Shown: piece after piece, positions 53,910 through 64,000 of the stretch
Position numbering within the stretch: position 1 is the stretch's first letter
How the letters are laid out: every line of letters starts with the position of its first letter
NCBI GenBank assembly: GCA_946807835.1
Contig: OX327684.1
Coordinates: 19,430,501 to 19,494,500, forward strand
Length of the DNA: 64,000 nucleotides
Source: Ailanthus altissimus
Taxonomy: Eukaryota; Streptophyta; Magnoliopsida; Sapindales; Simaroubaceae
Reading direction: 5' to 3'
Made by a program: the position numbers and the translations under genes
Notes under the pieces: generated by a model
What the model saw: the letters and a program-made list of their open reading frames with translations, nothing else
The model's database searches: none
Told to the model about the DNA's origin: nothing

Positions 53910-55049
53910 TTGATATTATTGTTATCACCTTGTTTACTAAAAAAAAAAAAATTATTATTATCATGAATGACGTGAGTAAAATGTTCATTTATGTATTCTT
54001 GAGACGCATTCTAGCTCTAGAATGGCAGAGTAAAGAGTACATTATAAACTTTTGAAACACATTCTAATTGGTTTATTTTTAATACATTTTATGTATAATT
54101 GTTTGTTGCTTAAGTTTTTGGTAACTCTTGCGTAAATAAATTTGCTTTGCTATCGATGTATGATTTCAAAATTGTTTAGTTTAAATCACTTTCTCTATTT
54201 GGGTTACTAAAGAATAACTTCTGAAATTATTTCTTGAGAAAAATACTAAGCCTTGTGATAAGATGGATGATTCAATATATATAGCCAAGAGAATCTCCAT
54301 GTTTAAGTATACATATTATTTTCTAAACTCACATATCTTTTGTGAGTGAGTGGAGAGGTTTGAGATAACAGTTTACGAACTTTCATTGATATTTTGAAAT
54401 GGTTAATTTTTATTTGGAATGACATTATTTGGGATGATGAATGATTTGGTTGCTTAGCTGAAGGAAAAAAAAAATTGGAAAAGTATTATGGTGTTAAATT
54501 GCTCTTATTTTGTAATGATTCCTTATGTCTTTCAAAAAAGAAAAAGAAAGAAAGAATTCAATTCAGTTCAATAAAGTCTTCATTCAATTTTAGAAGACTA
54601 AAGTCATTAGGAAGCAATCTTATCACCAAATTCTATATTCGTAAGATTCACATTAAATAATTAAAGTCTTGAAGCTGGCATTTGGCAATAATGGTTTGAC
54701 TCTAAATATTTGATTTTTCCTATCTTTGGATCAATGTTAGTTTGTCTGTCTGTCCTTAAATGTAACTTTTTCTTGAGCGATTATCTGTTTTCCAACTCCA
54801 TGAGTGAAATCCTAAGTCATTAAACAAGTTATTCACCTGTAAGGATATGGAGTTGAGACTTTTACTTAGAAAATTTTTAAGGCTATATATATGTTGTGGT
54901 TTATGGTAAGAAGGATTTGGCTTAATTCACACACACACAAAAATATTTTTGGAAGTTATGATTGAAATAACCTTTATAGCGATTGTGATTTTAAACTGAC
55001 GTTTTATTTGAAATACTTAGGTAGTATTCAAATTTTATTTATGCTCGAA
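53910..55049. other. Athila 3' untranslated region, no gene
   Basis: AT-rich with short frames only; a 61-codon ORF at 54475 looks like chance. Nothing else recognised. Confidence 0.5.
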
Positions 55050-55084
55050 TTGCTAGGGACTAGCAATAAGCCAGTTGGGGGGTG
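55050..55084 (+). other. Terminal hairpin and polypurine tract of the Athila-like element
   Basis: TTGCTAG-GGA-CTAGCAA at 55050-55066 is a perfect 7-base inverted repeat. It is followed by AATAAGCCAGTTGGGGGGTG, whose G-rich end directly precedes the 3' LTR and should prime plus-strand synthesis. Confidence 0.8.
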
Positions 55085-56522
55085 TGATAAACACTTGAAA
55101 TTATACATTTAATAAGAGTTTTACATGATTGTTTTGTATTACTAGTGTATTTAATTTTCTTAACTTAAGTATGTTTACAATATTGTACTTAATTATCTTT
55201 TAACTGTTTTGTGGTAGGTTGGGTAAAATGGGCATAAATTTCTACTTAAAGATCCAATTGAGGTGATTCTTGATCCTGTGCGGAGATGACTCAATGGGCT
55301 AATATATTGTATTTCACAAAGCATTGGAAATTTGAGTGTTTAGAGGGTGAAAAATGGCATAGAACAGAATTGATTTGCAATACAGGCCCAGTTTGAACAG
55401 TTATCAATATTTGGCCCATAACTATAGAAATGCGTATCTAATACGTATGAGATCACTCAATTTGGAAATATAAGAGACTTATCTACAACTTTTATGTTTT
55501 GAGTGACAGCTAATTCGGATCACAACAATTCCAAATTGGATAATCAAGTGGGTGCCCAAGTGATAATGAATGCAAATTATTTTGCCACCATTCTTGACTT
55601 TCATCAACCAAGTGGTTCCCTCCAAATTTGTCTCGATTTATCCATGTTTTTCTATAAATAGGTGGCTTGTTTATGCCTAAAGAATGTAATTAGAAAGTTA
55701 GAATTTAGTTCAAAATACTTGTCCTTTGTATCAATTTCTTTGTAAATTTATTTCTTTTGTTTACTATTAAATCATGTTATTTCTTCTTCCATTTCTTTTC
55801 TTTTTCTTTAGTTTTATTATGTCCAAATAATTTTCTTTAAGCTAAGGTGAAAGGGTGAAGCTCTTGGCAAGGTAATAAGATATGTTTAATATTTATTCAT
55901 GAATTTAATGCTTCATTTTTAAGTGATGCAAACTTATATATGATGTATTTATTTTGTTTGTAGAATTAATACCCTTTCTTCTAAAGTGGTGATTATTGAT
56001 TTATTATTGACAAACTTAATACTTGACACAATAAATTCTTGAAACCATTTACAAGATTTGGTGTATATAACCTTTCTTGTAAAGTGGGAGTCTTGATTTA
56101 TTGTAGACAAATATAAAGATTGGCATAATAAATACTTGAACCCATTTATAAGATTTGGTGTATAATAATTGAAAGAAATAAATACTAATCAATATATAAA
56201 TGATGATGAACTTTAATTGCTATATTTTTCGGTTGGAACCTCCTTTGTGTGAGGATTCCAATTGAGTTATAAAAAAATAAAAAGTTAAATATATTCTTAC
56301 TTCTTATGCCAAGAGTGAATCCCCGTAACCTTAGCTTTTTATTTGAATTGGTTAATTGAAATAATATTTGCAAACATCTTATATTGCATTAATTATCTTT
56401 AAAGTGTTTATAATTTGTAATTTTAATTCTACTTCCCTGTGGATCGACCCCGTTCTCATCGGGTTATTTATTACTTCGACAATCCTGCACTTGAGAATAA
56501 CTTCTATATTCTAGACGTGTCA
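55085..56522 (+). repeat. Athila 3' LTR
   Basis: 1438 bases, TGATAAACACTTG to GACGTGTCA, homologous to the 5' LTR with roughly 25-35 differences by eye. AGGATG follows at 56523. TATAAATA lies at 55653-55660. Confidence 0.93.
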
Positions 56523-57695
56523 AGGATGTTATTTAAGTGCTCCATGAGTACACTTTATATGGTGAGACTCTCTAGGTCCACGCCTAATTTGTTATATTAA
56601 ACTGTTTCATACATTCGTGAACGATGCCTCCCCACACATATTATGAATATTACAAAGTAGTGCGTTGAACCATACAAGTTGAGGTACAATAATCTCTCAA
56701 TCACCTATATCCTTGGAAGAGTTGAGATATAGATCTACATAGTCAAATCTCTATATGCTCATTGGTGGACTCATCTCTAGATTCGTATTTCTGTAAACAA
56801 TATCTGCAAATGATTTTTCAATATTGTTTATTCCATGGAAAACTATTTTCTGGGTTTTACTGCTTATGATCATAAGACTTTCTGAAATACAATCTCGGAG
56901 CATCAAGATATACAACTTACCCATGTTAGCTGATAGATCCCATATCTACGCACACCAGACTCCATGAGCATCAGACTATATCCAATGACATGTAACGATT
57001 AGACCATGAAAGGTCTCTGACATCCGTAGAACCAAAGTTTAATAGGTCACTCATAAACCCACTATGGCACTCAGGTTAAAGGACTATGAATACCATTCAA
57101 CTCGAGAATACCTACCATTGATGGCTTTATGAGATGTCTATTAGAGATTTTCGTAAGTCTGTTCAGTAACTAGTCATTGCTGGATATTCACATGACTATA
57201 TGAGCTTCCACTAAGCTCATGGTTTACTAAGATTAATCATCTGGACCATTTAGATATAGACATATACTAATATGTATAAAAAGTTTTACTAATAGACCCG
57301 TATCAACAAAATAGATCAAGAACGAGATGTTTGAGAATATGCTACATAATGACATTTCTTAGCACCATTTGCAACCCCCCCTGAACTTTTCCATTACTAA
57401 CATATTCCCAGGTCGTTGTCCCATTTCAAACAAGGTTTCTAACTCTTAGAATTTGCTAACTCTTATAACCTGCTAACTCTTAGCACTTATAACTTTTAGC
57501 ATCGCTAACTCTTAGTGCTGACTTAAACTCATTTAGATCAGATCTAAACTCCTTTAGATTATATAATGTCTGAAATATTACAAACATCTTACCATTTAAT
57601 TAATATAATTAGCAATTTGAAAATATCAATTGTATAAATTTTATAAAACAAATGTTCATACAAAATAGGATGGCATAAAAGCACAAATTCCAACA
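56523..57695 (+). repeat. R1 repeat, copy b, second part
   Basis: Continues the R1 sequence interrupted at 41987, beginning AGGATGTTATTTAAGTGC and ending GCACAAATTCCAACA. It contains GAGACTCTCTAGGTCCACG, GAACCATACAAGTTGA and GACCATGAAAGGTCT, found in the other R1 copies. Confidence 0.7.
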
Positions 57696-57739
57696 ATTAA
57701 GCATCATTTTCAAACATCTAACTTAGAAGAATTTCAAAA

Positions 57740-57800
57740 AATCAAGGGGATAAAATGGTGAGGCTATTAAAAATCCTCTCGGTAAGATTTCGTGCAGACC
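57740..57800 (+). repeat. Last hairpin unit of the Tat2 array
   Basis: CAAGGGGATAAAATGGTGAGG followed by TATTAAAAATCCTCTCGGTA. It aligns with the last unit of the Tat1 array at 27535-27580, including the preceding AAGATGAATTTCA-like block. This shows that R1 copy b entered the array region of Tat2. Confidence 0.65.
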
Positions 57801-58079
57801 TTTCAAAATTTGCTCAATATGATTTTAAACAGGCCCTGAATAGAAATTCAACAACTGAGATCATTAACTTGCTCTCATATGAAGAAGTTAAGGCAAAATT
57901 ACATGTGCAAAGTCATTGAAATAATATACACTATAGAAATATAATCAGACAGACGTTTACATTAGAAAAGGCGAAAGTGAAAGAAAATGACCTTTTTTAT
58001 TAAACGAATAAAATGTTAGAAAGGGAAAAGCCTAACCAAGATTACAAAAATTTAAATAAAAATATAAACCTAACTTTAA

Positions 58080-59590
58080 GAGGTATGGGTGGATCCTCAA
58101 TAGTAGGAGTAGCAGAAACACCTTCAGCTAGGGTAACCTAATCGAAATGAAAAGCCACTTTAACTAAAAGGTCCTCAGCTTCATCCTCAGTCTTCACCGA
58201 AACAGTTATCATTTCCTTAAACCAAGTGAAATCCAAGTCACGGTAGTGATTTTTGAAAACTTGAACTCAACGGTCGAAGCCCATGTTCATCCTCATACCA
58301 AAGCGACCTATAACTCTTACCAGGGCATCAGCTTAAGCAACTTTAAACTGTCTAGACAGCTTATTGTTCTTTTTTTTTTCAAGGGCAGTGTTCTTTTCTT
58401 AGAGGGACTTGCGAAAAGTTTAAGACTTATCAGTCGTCTATTTATGTGGCAAACTTTTAACTTAAGAGCTAAGACCTTACTCTTTATAGCCAAAGCCTTA
58501 CCATTCGCAGTTGTTACTTTGACCTTAGTTTATTCCACTTTAGCAGCCAGACTTTTATACCTTTAGCTTTCCTCATGAAATTTCTTATTAGCATCTAGTA
58601 AAGCCTTGTTGAGTTTGGCCACCTTGGCCTTAGCTTGCTGCAGTTTTTGCTTCTCTTTGGTAGCACAGAAGAGCTCATCCCAATGTTAATATGATACAAA
58701 AGCTACCTAAAAGAGAAACAAATCAATCAAAGGGCTTGAAAAAAAAATAATTTTACAAGAAAAGGTAAAGAGTATCTTAAGCAAACACCCTATATTGTGT
58801 GTCAAGGATTTTGAGGCGTCATACTTGGACAAATTGTCAGCATAAATGATTGAGACCACATGTTCGACCTCTCTTACTAAAGGCACAACGTGCATATACT
58901 TATCCTATTTTACAACAGGGATATTGAATAGCTTGAAAGACGAACATGCTGACTTCACTTGAGAATTGCTCGAACTAAAAAAAATATGACTCGAGAATGA
59001 AAGGACATGAGCCATCACCCTAGCTACTAAATTAACCCCACTTAGTTGCCGGGGGGGATAGAATGAGGAAGAAGGAAAACGTTATCTCGTTGATCTACTA
59101 AGATAGAAGATGAATGATCTTATAGATCTGCTATGACCCTTGAAGGAGCATTAGTAGATCTTCATTTCTTATTAGTTGATGGGCTCTTCGAATCACCCTT
59201 TATAGCTCTACTACTCAAGCCACCTCTTTCATTAAGACTAAGAGAAATCATTTGTCCTTTTGTTAGACCTAGAGACCTCATAAGGGTGAGAACATTTCAA
59301 CTACTCTCACCAGTGTCTATTTCTTCTAAAAAGGGAAAATATAAGGTGATGATCATTATAATTGAAAGGATCAACATACCAAACAATGTAAAATAAAAAA
59401 ATTACTTCATCTTCATTTTATCTTTTTTAGTGACTTGGACGATTTGTTGATTAGGTTCATTCTCTCTAAATTCTCTTAAAAAAGAAGCTTTTTGATATGT
59501 CTACCTTGTTTTTTAGATTGATTAACCTGATCTTTTCCCTCCAAAGAGAGCTTGGGCTTTAAAATCCAAATTGTCACTACAACAAATGAA
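58080..59590 (-). pseudogene. Tat2 antisense gene remnant (coiled-coil rich), main part
   Basis: Minus strand. 58895-58790 encodes HVVPLVREVEHVVSIIYADN and SKYDASKSLTHNIG, aligned with the Tat1 copy (SKYDTTKSLVHN). After an intron-like gap ending in CTCTTTTAG near 58711, the frame continues with HWDELFCATKEKQKLQQAKA and further K/A/E-rich coiled coil to about 58480. Several stops occur. It is split from its other part (62560-62990) by R1 copy c. Function unknown; an antisense ORF of Tat-type elements is the best guess. Confidence 0.55.
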
Positions 59591-59929
59591 AGAAATTAAA
59601 AAAAAAAAAATTTGAACAACCATAAAAGTGTGGACATGACTAAAAATGATAAAACCCTGATCTAAAGAAGATCGCAGAAAAAAATAGATGGCCAGGCACT
59701 CTTATGTACTCTTGGCCCTATTCCCCACAAATAAAAAATTATAAATGCTTCCAGTCGTGCTTACTTAAGGGTATGTCTTGAATAGAGGAGAACCTCTTCT
59801 CTTCATCATAAGTAGAGAAGTAATAGAACCTTTTATACCGATCACCATTCACCCTAAACTAATACAGTTGTTGAAACTCAATGAAGGTTAATTTGTTGTA
59901 CTCGACTTTTATCCACATCACCTTCAAAC

Positions 59930-62235
59930 TATTGAGATTTGTGCTTACGTGTCATCCTATTATTGTATAAATATTTCTTTTTATAATATTTATACAGTAC
60001 GTTTTTATTAAATTGCTAATCTCATTAATTAAATAGTACAATGCATGTTACGCTACAGACATTGTATTATCTAAAAGAGTTTAGATCTGGTCTAAAGGAG
60101 TTTAGACCAATGTTGAGAATTATAATTGCTAATAGTTAGCACTACTAAGAGTTAATATGTTATAAAAGTTAGCAATATCTAAGAGTTAGGACCTTGTCTG
60201 TAACGGGACATACACTCAAAAGTACATTAGTAATAACATAGTTGTAAGGAGTTGTAATAGGTGCTAAGAAATGTTATTATGCACGTGTATTCTCAAACAC
60301 GCTGTTGCTGGCCTTATTCACCGATGCGGGTCTGTCGGTGGAACCCTTTCTCATAGACCAGTGTATACTATACCTAGATGGTCTAGGTGGTTATTCTTAG
60401 CTCACCATGGGCTTACCAAAAGTTTGTATAACATACAGGTATTCAGTAAGGATTGAATATTGAATAAGTTCAATAAGGACCTTAATAGACATCTCATAAA
60501 GCCACCAATGGTAGGTCCTCTCGAGTTGAGTAGTGTACGTGATTCTTTGACCTGAGTGCCAAGGTGGACATGTAAGTGATCCACCATGGTTTAGTTTTAT
60601 ATATATCAGAGACTTTTCATGGTCTGACTGTTATATGTCATTGGATATGGTCCGTTGCTTATGGAGTTTGGTGTGCACAGATATAGAATCCGTCAGCTCA
60701 CATAGGTGAGTTGTATATTTAGATGCTTTGAGACAGTATCTTAGAAAGAATTTTGGCCATAAGCAATAAATCTAGGAAAAGCGTTTTCCAACAGAGTCAA
60801 ACAATATTGCAAAGGTATTTGTGTATATTGTTTATTGAGATACGTGTCTGAAGATAAATTCACAGATGAGCGCATGGAGATTTGATGGTGATGATCTATA
60901 TCCCTGCTCCTCTAAGATATAAATAGCAAAAAGATTATACGTATGCATGATGACCTCAACTTGTATGGTCAACTACGTTGATTTGTAATATCCATGACGT
61001 GTGCGTAGAGCATCGATCTCAGACTCATGGAACAATTTCATTTGACGAATTAGGAGTGGACCTAGGGAGTCCCACAATATGAAGTGTACTCGTTGTGCAC
61101 TGGGGCAATGTACTGGATTGAATAGTTCAATCCAGTATATTTTAGCATATGGACATTTGCTTTAGTTTTTCTCAGGCCGTACATGTGTCAAGACTTAAGA
61201 GTTGAGTAAATCAATTAGTTAATAATAGTTGTTGACCAATGAGATGTTGACACATGGCGCATTGTAAGCCTATCATTGTTTGACTTAGAAATTGCCAAAA
61301 TAACCTTACTTGTTGGATAAGTAAGATTATTATTTTATTCATTAAATTATTTATTGAATAAAATAATATATTATATTATTATTTTATAAAGATCAAATAT
61401 TACAATAATACATATGTTTTATTGTATTTAATATTGATTAAATAAAACAATAAAACATGAGTGCATGGGTATGTAAGATATAGCGGGACCAAAGTGTGTA
61501 TAAGAAGCAAATTAAGAAATTGTTTCTTCATTTGCTTTGCCTCTTACGACAAACACACATACACGCATGTCTTTTATTTTAATTGTTTAGTGTACATAAT
61601 TGTAAACAAAATACAAGTATAATTTGTGCCATGCTTGGTGGGTCCCTATAACTTGTAAAAGAGTGAAAGTGTTTCATACATTTGGTTGCTATATTCCACC
61701 ACATTCATCCTTGTAATACACATATTTTATTTTATCAATTTGTTTAATGTAAATAATTCATATAGCAAAGCCATTTTGACAAGTTATAGGCCATGCATGT
61801 GGATCATTGTTGTTCACCAAAAGGGAAAATGAAACAAAAAAATAAAAGAGCAAACTTTTGCTCATTTGGTAAGTGTGTGTTTGGCCAAGTCAAGTGAGGT
61901 AAAAGAGAAATAAAGTGTTTTTGGTTTTTCTAAGGGTTAAAAAACACTCTCAAAGGTTGAGAGCATAAAACACTTCACCTATACTTCTTTATCTTGGTCA
62001 ATAATACTATTAAGTAGAATCAAGGATTTAAGAGTTAAATTCTTTGCTGGAATAGCTGTCATTCTAAATTTCTCAAACCCACGGGTTGCTTCATCATGAT
62101 TCTCCGGTTAAACAAAAATCCAAACTTGTCAAGGTAATAAATTCTCAATCCTATGTAATTTATATTTATGAGATATATATAAGATTTAATTGTGTTTATC
62201 ATTAGAAAATTAGTATTCCGTTCATCCGCTACGCT
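59930..62235 (-). repeat. R1 repeat, copy c, inverted
   Basis: About 2.3 kb, the longest R1 copy, in reverse orientation to the others (plus strand begins TATTGAGATTTGTGC). Shared blocks appear as reverse complements, for example AGACTTTTCATGGTCTGA near 60610 and CAACTTGTATGGTC near 60958. It contains two long AT-rich inverted repeats at about 61331-61370 and 61410-61456. No coding frame. It lies inside the antisense gene of Tat2. Confidence 0.65.
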
Positions 62236-62559
62236 TATATATATATAATATATATATAAATTTGAATGATAGATACAAACTCGCATGTATGCACCCTAGG
62301 TTTATTAACTTTAACACAAACCAACCAGTACCTTCCATGCATTTAAACCTAGCTAGCATGGTGCTAAGTTTAAATGCACGAGCAAAAATACAAAGTAAGT
62401 TAGAGGGACAACCTCAATCCCAAATTAAAGAAATCGAGGTTAAAGGCCACATTTTGCTGCAAGTGGCCTGATTGTATATTCATCCTCTCAATACCCTAAG
62501 AGTTGTGATTATTGGTATTCTATATCTCTCCCTCAATGCCACGTGCCCTTCTTACAAGT

Positions 62560-62990
62560 GTAAATGATAGTAAGGAGGCAATCTAACTCAAAGAGTATCT
62601 CCTCATCTGACAATAAAATAAATTCTTCTTTTTTTTATTTTTCTTAAGCCTATTGGGTTGACCAGAAGTTTGGGCTTGATATAGAAGTTCCTTTCTTGAC
62701 TATATATCACTAGGAATCCTTTTAAAATCACTAAAAGCCTCTAACAGTTCTATAGGATTCCCTCATTAGGATAATCCTTAACAACCAGTAATGTCCTTAG
62801 ACTTTTTGAGTACTTACACTATCAACTTCTTGGGTTGAGCTACTCCGAACAGCCGAGCCCCCATTAATACTAGTGAGCTCATAACTAGATACATTATAGG
62901 AGTCCTTGACAAAAGTATGGTTTATACATCTAGAAAAAAGGAGATATATAGCCTATTGGATATATCTCCTTTTAGCCAACAACTTAAGCC
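62560..62990 (-). pseudogene. Tat2 antisense gene remnant, outer part
   Basis: Colinear with about 30540-30910 of Tat1. In both, AGCCTGNTTGGTT-like, CCTTAGACTTT/CCTTAGGCAAC, GGGYTGAGYTA and GAGCTCATAA blocks occur in the same order. No intact frame. It is separated from 58080-59590 by R1 copy c. Confidence 0.5.
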
Positions 62991-63019
62991 GAACACTTAA
63001 GTTTAAAGAACTTAAGAGA

Positions 63020-63737
63020 GATGATGGATCCCATATCTGCACGTACCAAACTTCATGAGTATCAGACCATATCCAGCGACACCCAGTGGTCAGACCATAA
63101 AAGGTCTCTGACATGCGTGGAACCAAAGCATGATGGATCACTCACAAGCCCACTGTGGTGCTCAGGTCAGAGGACCCCGTATACTACTCAACTCGAGAGG
63201 ACCTTCTATTGACGGGAACATAGGATGCCTATTGAGGTCCTCATGAGTCTATTCAGTACTCAGTTCTAACTGAATACCCTTATGCCTATATAATATCCAA
63301 GATCCTGGTTAGTTAGGACTAACCAACTGTACCTTACAGATATAGACATATACTGATCTATATAATTAATAGAATCTACTAATAGACCTGCGTTAGTAGA
63401 AATAGATTAGGAACTATTTATTTGAGAACATACTTGCATAATGACATATCCTAGTAACCTATTGCAACTCTTGTAACTATATCATTATTAGCATATTCTG
63501 AGGTCTTTGTCTCGTTACAGACAATATTCTAACTCTTGGAATATTTTCTATTTCTTAGCAACAGTCTAAACTCCTTTAAACCCTATTCGAACTCTTTTAG
63601 ATAATACAGAGTCTGTAGCGTAACAAGCATTAAACTATATAATTAAAAGATAATTAGTGATATAACAAAATATACTATGTATAGATATCAAATATTCATA
63701 CAAAACTGGAATAGCATGTAGGTGCAACCCTAACACC
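63020..63737 (+). repeat. R1 repeat, copy d, 5'-truncated
   Basis: Begins inside R1 (TGATGGATCCCATATCTGC) and runs to the R1 end, GTGCAACCCTAACA. It lacks about the first 1.2-1.5 kb found in the other copies. The missing part, together with the end of the Tat2 interior and most of its right LTR, was probably removed by one deletion joining 63019 to 63020. Confidence 0.65.
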
Positions 63738-63844
63738 ATCATCACGTGATGTAAAGCCTAAAAAACAAGCTCAAATTCTATTTCTCCTACAATTATATAT
63801 TTGACTTGTTGGCTCTCAATTGTCTAAAATTTCATGGTCAAAAC
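63738..63844 (+). repeat. Tat2 right LTR, terminal part
   Basis: CATCATCACGTGATGTAAAG to CATGGTCAAAA, matching 37806-37849 joined to 39712-39776 of the left LTR once R1 copy a is removed. The exact last base is uncertain. Confidence 0.6.
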
Positions 63845-64000
63845 TAATAATTTTCCATAATGTGAATTTGTTTACATATCCACATTAATTTAAATTGATA
63901 AGAGAAATTCATCAAGTTTGTATTATACCCACAACAGTCTAGTTTTCGTTTCAATTTTGAAAGAGCACATTCATCATTCCAGGCTTTTGTATATTAACTG
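63845..64000. other. Right edge, nothing recognised
   Basis: Flanking sequence beyond Tat2. It is too short to classify. Confidence 0.4.

Larger units (their letters stand above)
41988..56522 (+). mobile_element. Athila-like gypsy retrotransposon carrying a LOG homologue
   Basis: A 14,535-base element. The LTRs are 1441 and 1438 bases and differ at roughly 2 percent of sites by eye. A tRNA-Asp primer site follows the 5' LTR and a G-rich polypurine tract precedes the 3' LTR. AGGATG is present on both sides (41982-41987 and 56523-56528). The interior holds gag, protease, reverse transcriptase, RNase H and integrase in gypsy order, with Athila-type motifs. A cysteine-cluster ORF and a LOG-like ORF follow, in sense. 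A 2.7-kb solo LTR splits pol. The coding frame has several stops and one frameshift, so the copy is not autonomous. Confidence 0.95.
36930..63844 (+). mobile_element. Tat2: second element of the Tat1 type, expanded by nested insertions
   Basis: It has the same order of parts as Tat1. These are an LTR with TATAAATA (37390), the LTR end at 39776, a primer-site-like sequence, a hairpin-unit array (40180-40830 with the last unit at about 57740-57800), an antisense gene remnant (58080-59590 and 62560-62990), and the end of a right LTR at about 63844. Inserted into it are four R1 repeats and, inside the second R1, the Athila-like element. A deletion seems to have removed the end of the interior and most of the right LTR. 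Both outer boundaries are approximate. Confidence 0.6.

Noticed and set aside
1..64000. tRNA or rRNA genes
   Set aside because: None seen by eye on either strand. The tRNA-like matches are the short primer binding sites of the retroelements.

Overview
The window looks like AT-rich, repeat-dense nuclear DNA of a flowering plant, probably a eudicot and probably pericentromeric or otherwise heterochromatic. The evidence is nested Ty1/copia and Ty3/gypsy LTR retrotransposons with plant-type primer sites, a BED-finger hAT transposon, a LINE tail and a nuclear copy of a piece of plastid rpl23. No species can be named from the sequence. Almost all coding capacity belongs to transposable elements. 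Only one small two-exon host gene model (about 5.0-5.4 kb, minus strand) can be proposed, and it is weak.

Layout. 1-3445: diverged LTR sequence, running off the left edge. 3446-6062: apparently host DNA with the small gene model. 6063-11475: a complete copia element on the minus strand with perfect 5-bp target duplications and three coding lesions. 12281-16155: a decayed hAT element. 16211-17904: a LINE tail with a local tandem duplication, then a plastid rpl23 fragment. About 20180-32623: a non-autonomous gypsy-type element, here called Tat1. It has LTRs, a primer site, a tandem array of hairpin-forming units and an antisense gene remnant, and it carries a deleted gypsy element (20645-25940) in its left LTR and an Athila-family solo LTR (27584-28982) at the end of its array. 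32624-36930: sequence without recognisable genes, including a cluster of short inverted repeats. About 36930-63844: a second, related element, Tat2, with the same architecture, greatly expanded by insertions. These are four copies of an unclassified repeat (R1) and, inside one of them, a 14.5-kb Athila-like element (41988-56522), which is itself split by a 2.7-kb solo LTR (46036-48750).

The most unusual object is inside the Athila-like element. Between the end of pol and the 3' LTR it carries, in sense orientation, a cysteine-cluster ORF of unknown function and then a near full-length, intron-free LONELY GUY (LOG) homologue. LOG is the plant phosphoribohydrolase that releases active cytokinins from their nucleotides. 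The LOG frame has three in-frame stops and no frameshift, and a CCAAT/TATA-like module sits directly upstream. This looks like a captured host hormone gene riding in a retrotransposon. This particular copy cannot make a full protein.

The second unusual theme is the shared design of Tat1 and Tat2: LTR, primer site, array of about 60-bp units whose ends can pair into hairpins (with at least one compensatory change), antisense coiled-coil gene remnant, LTR. Coordinates of element ends marked as approximate in the entries were judged by eye from pairwise comparison within the window.
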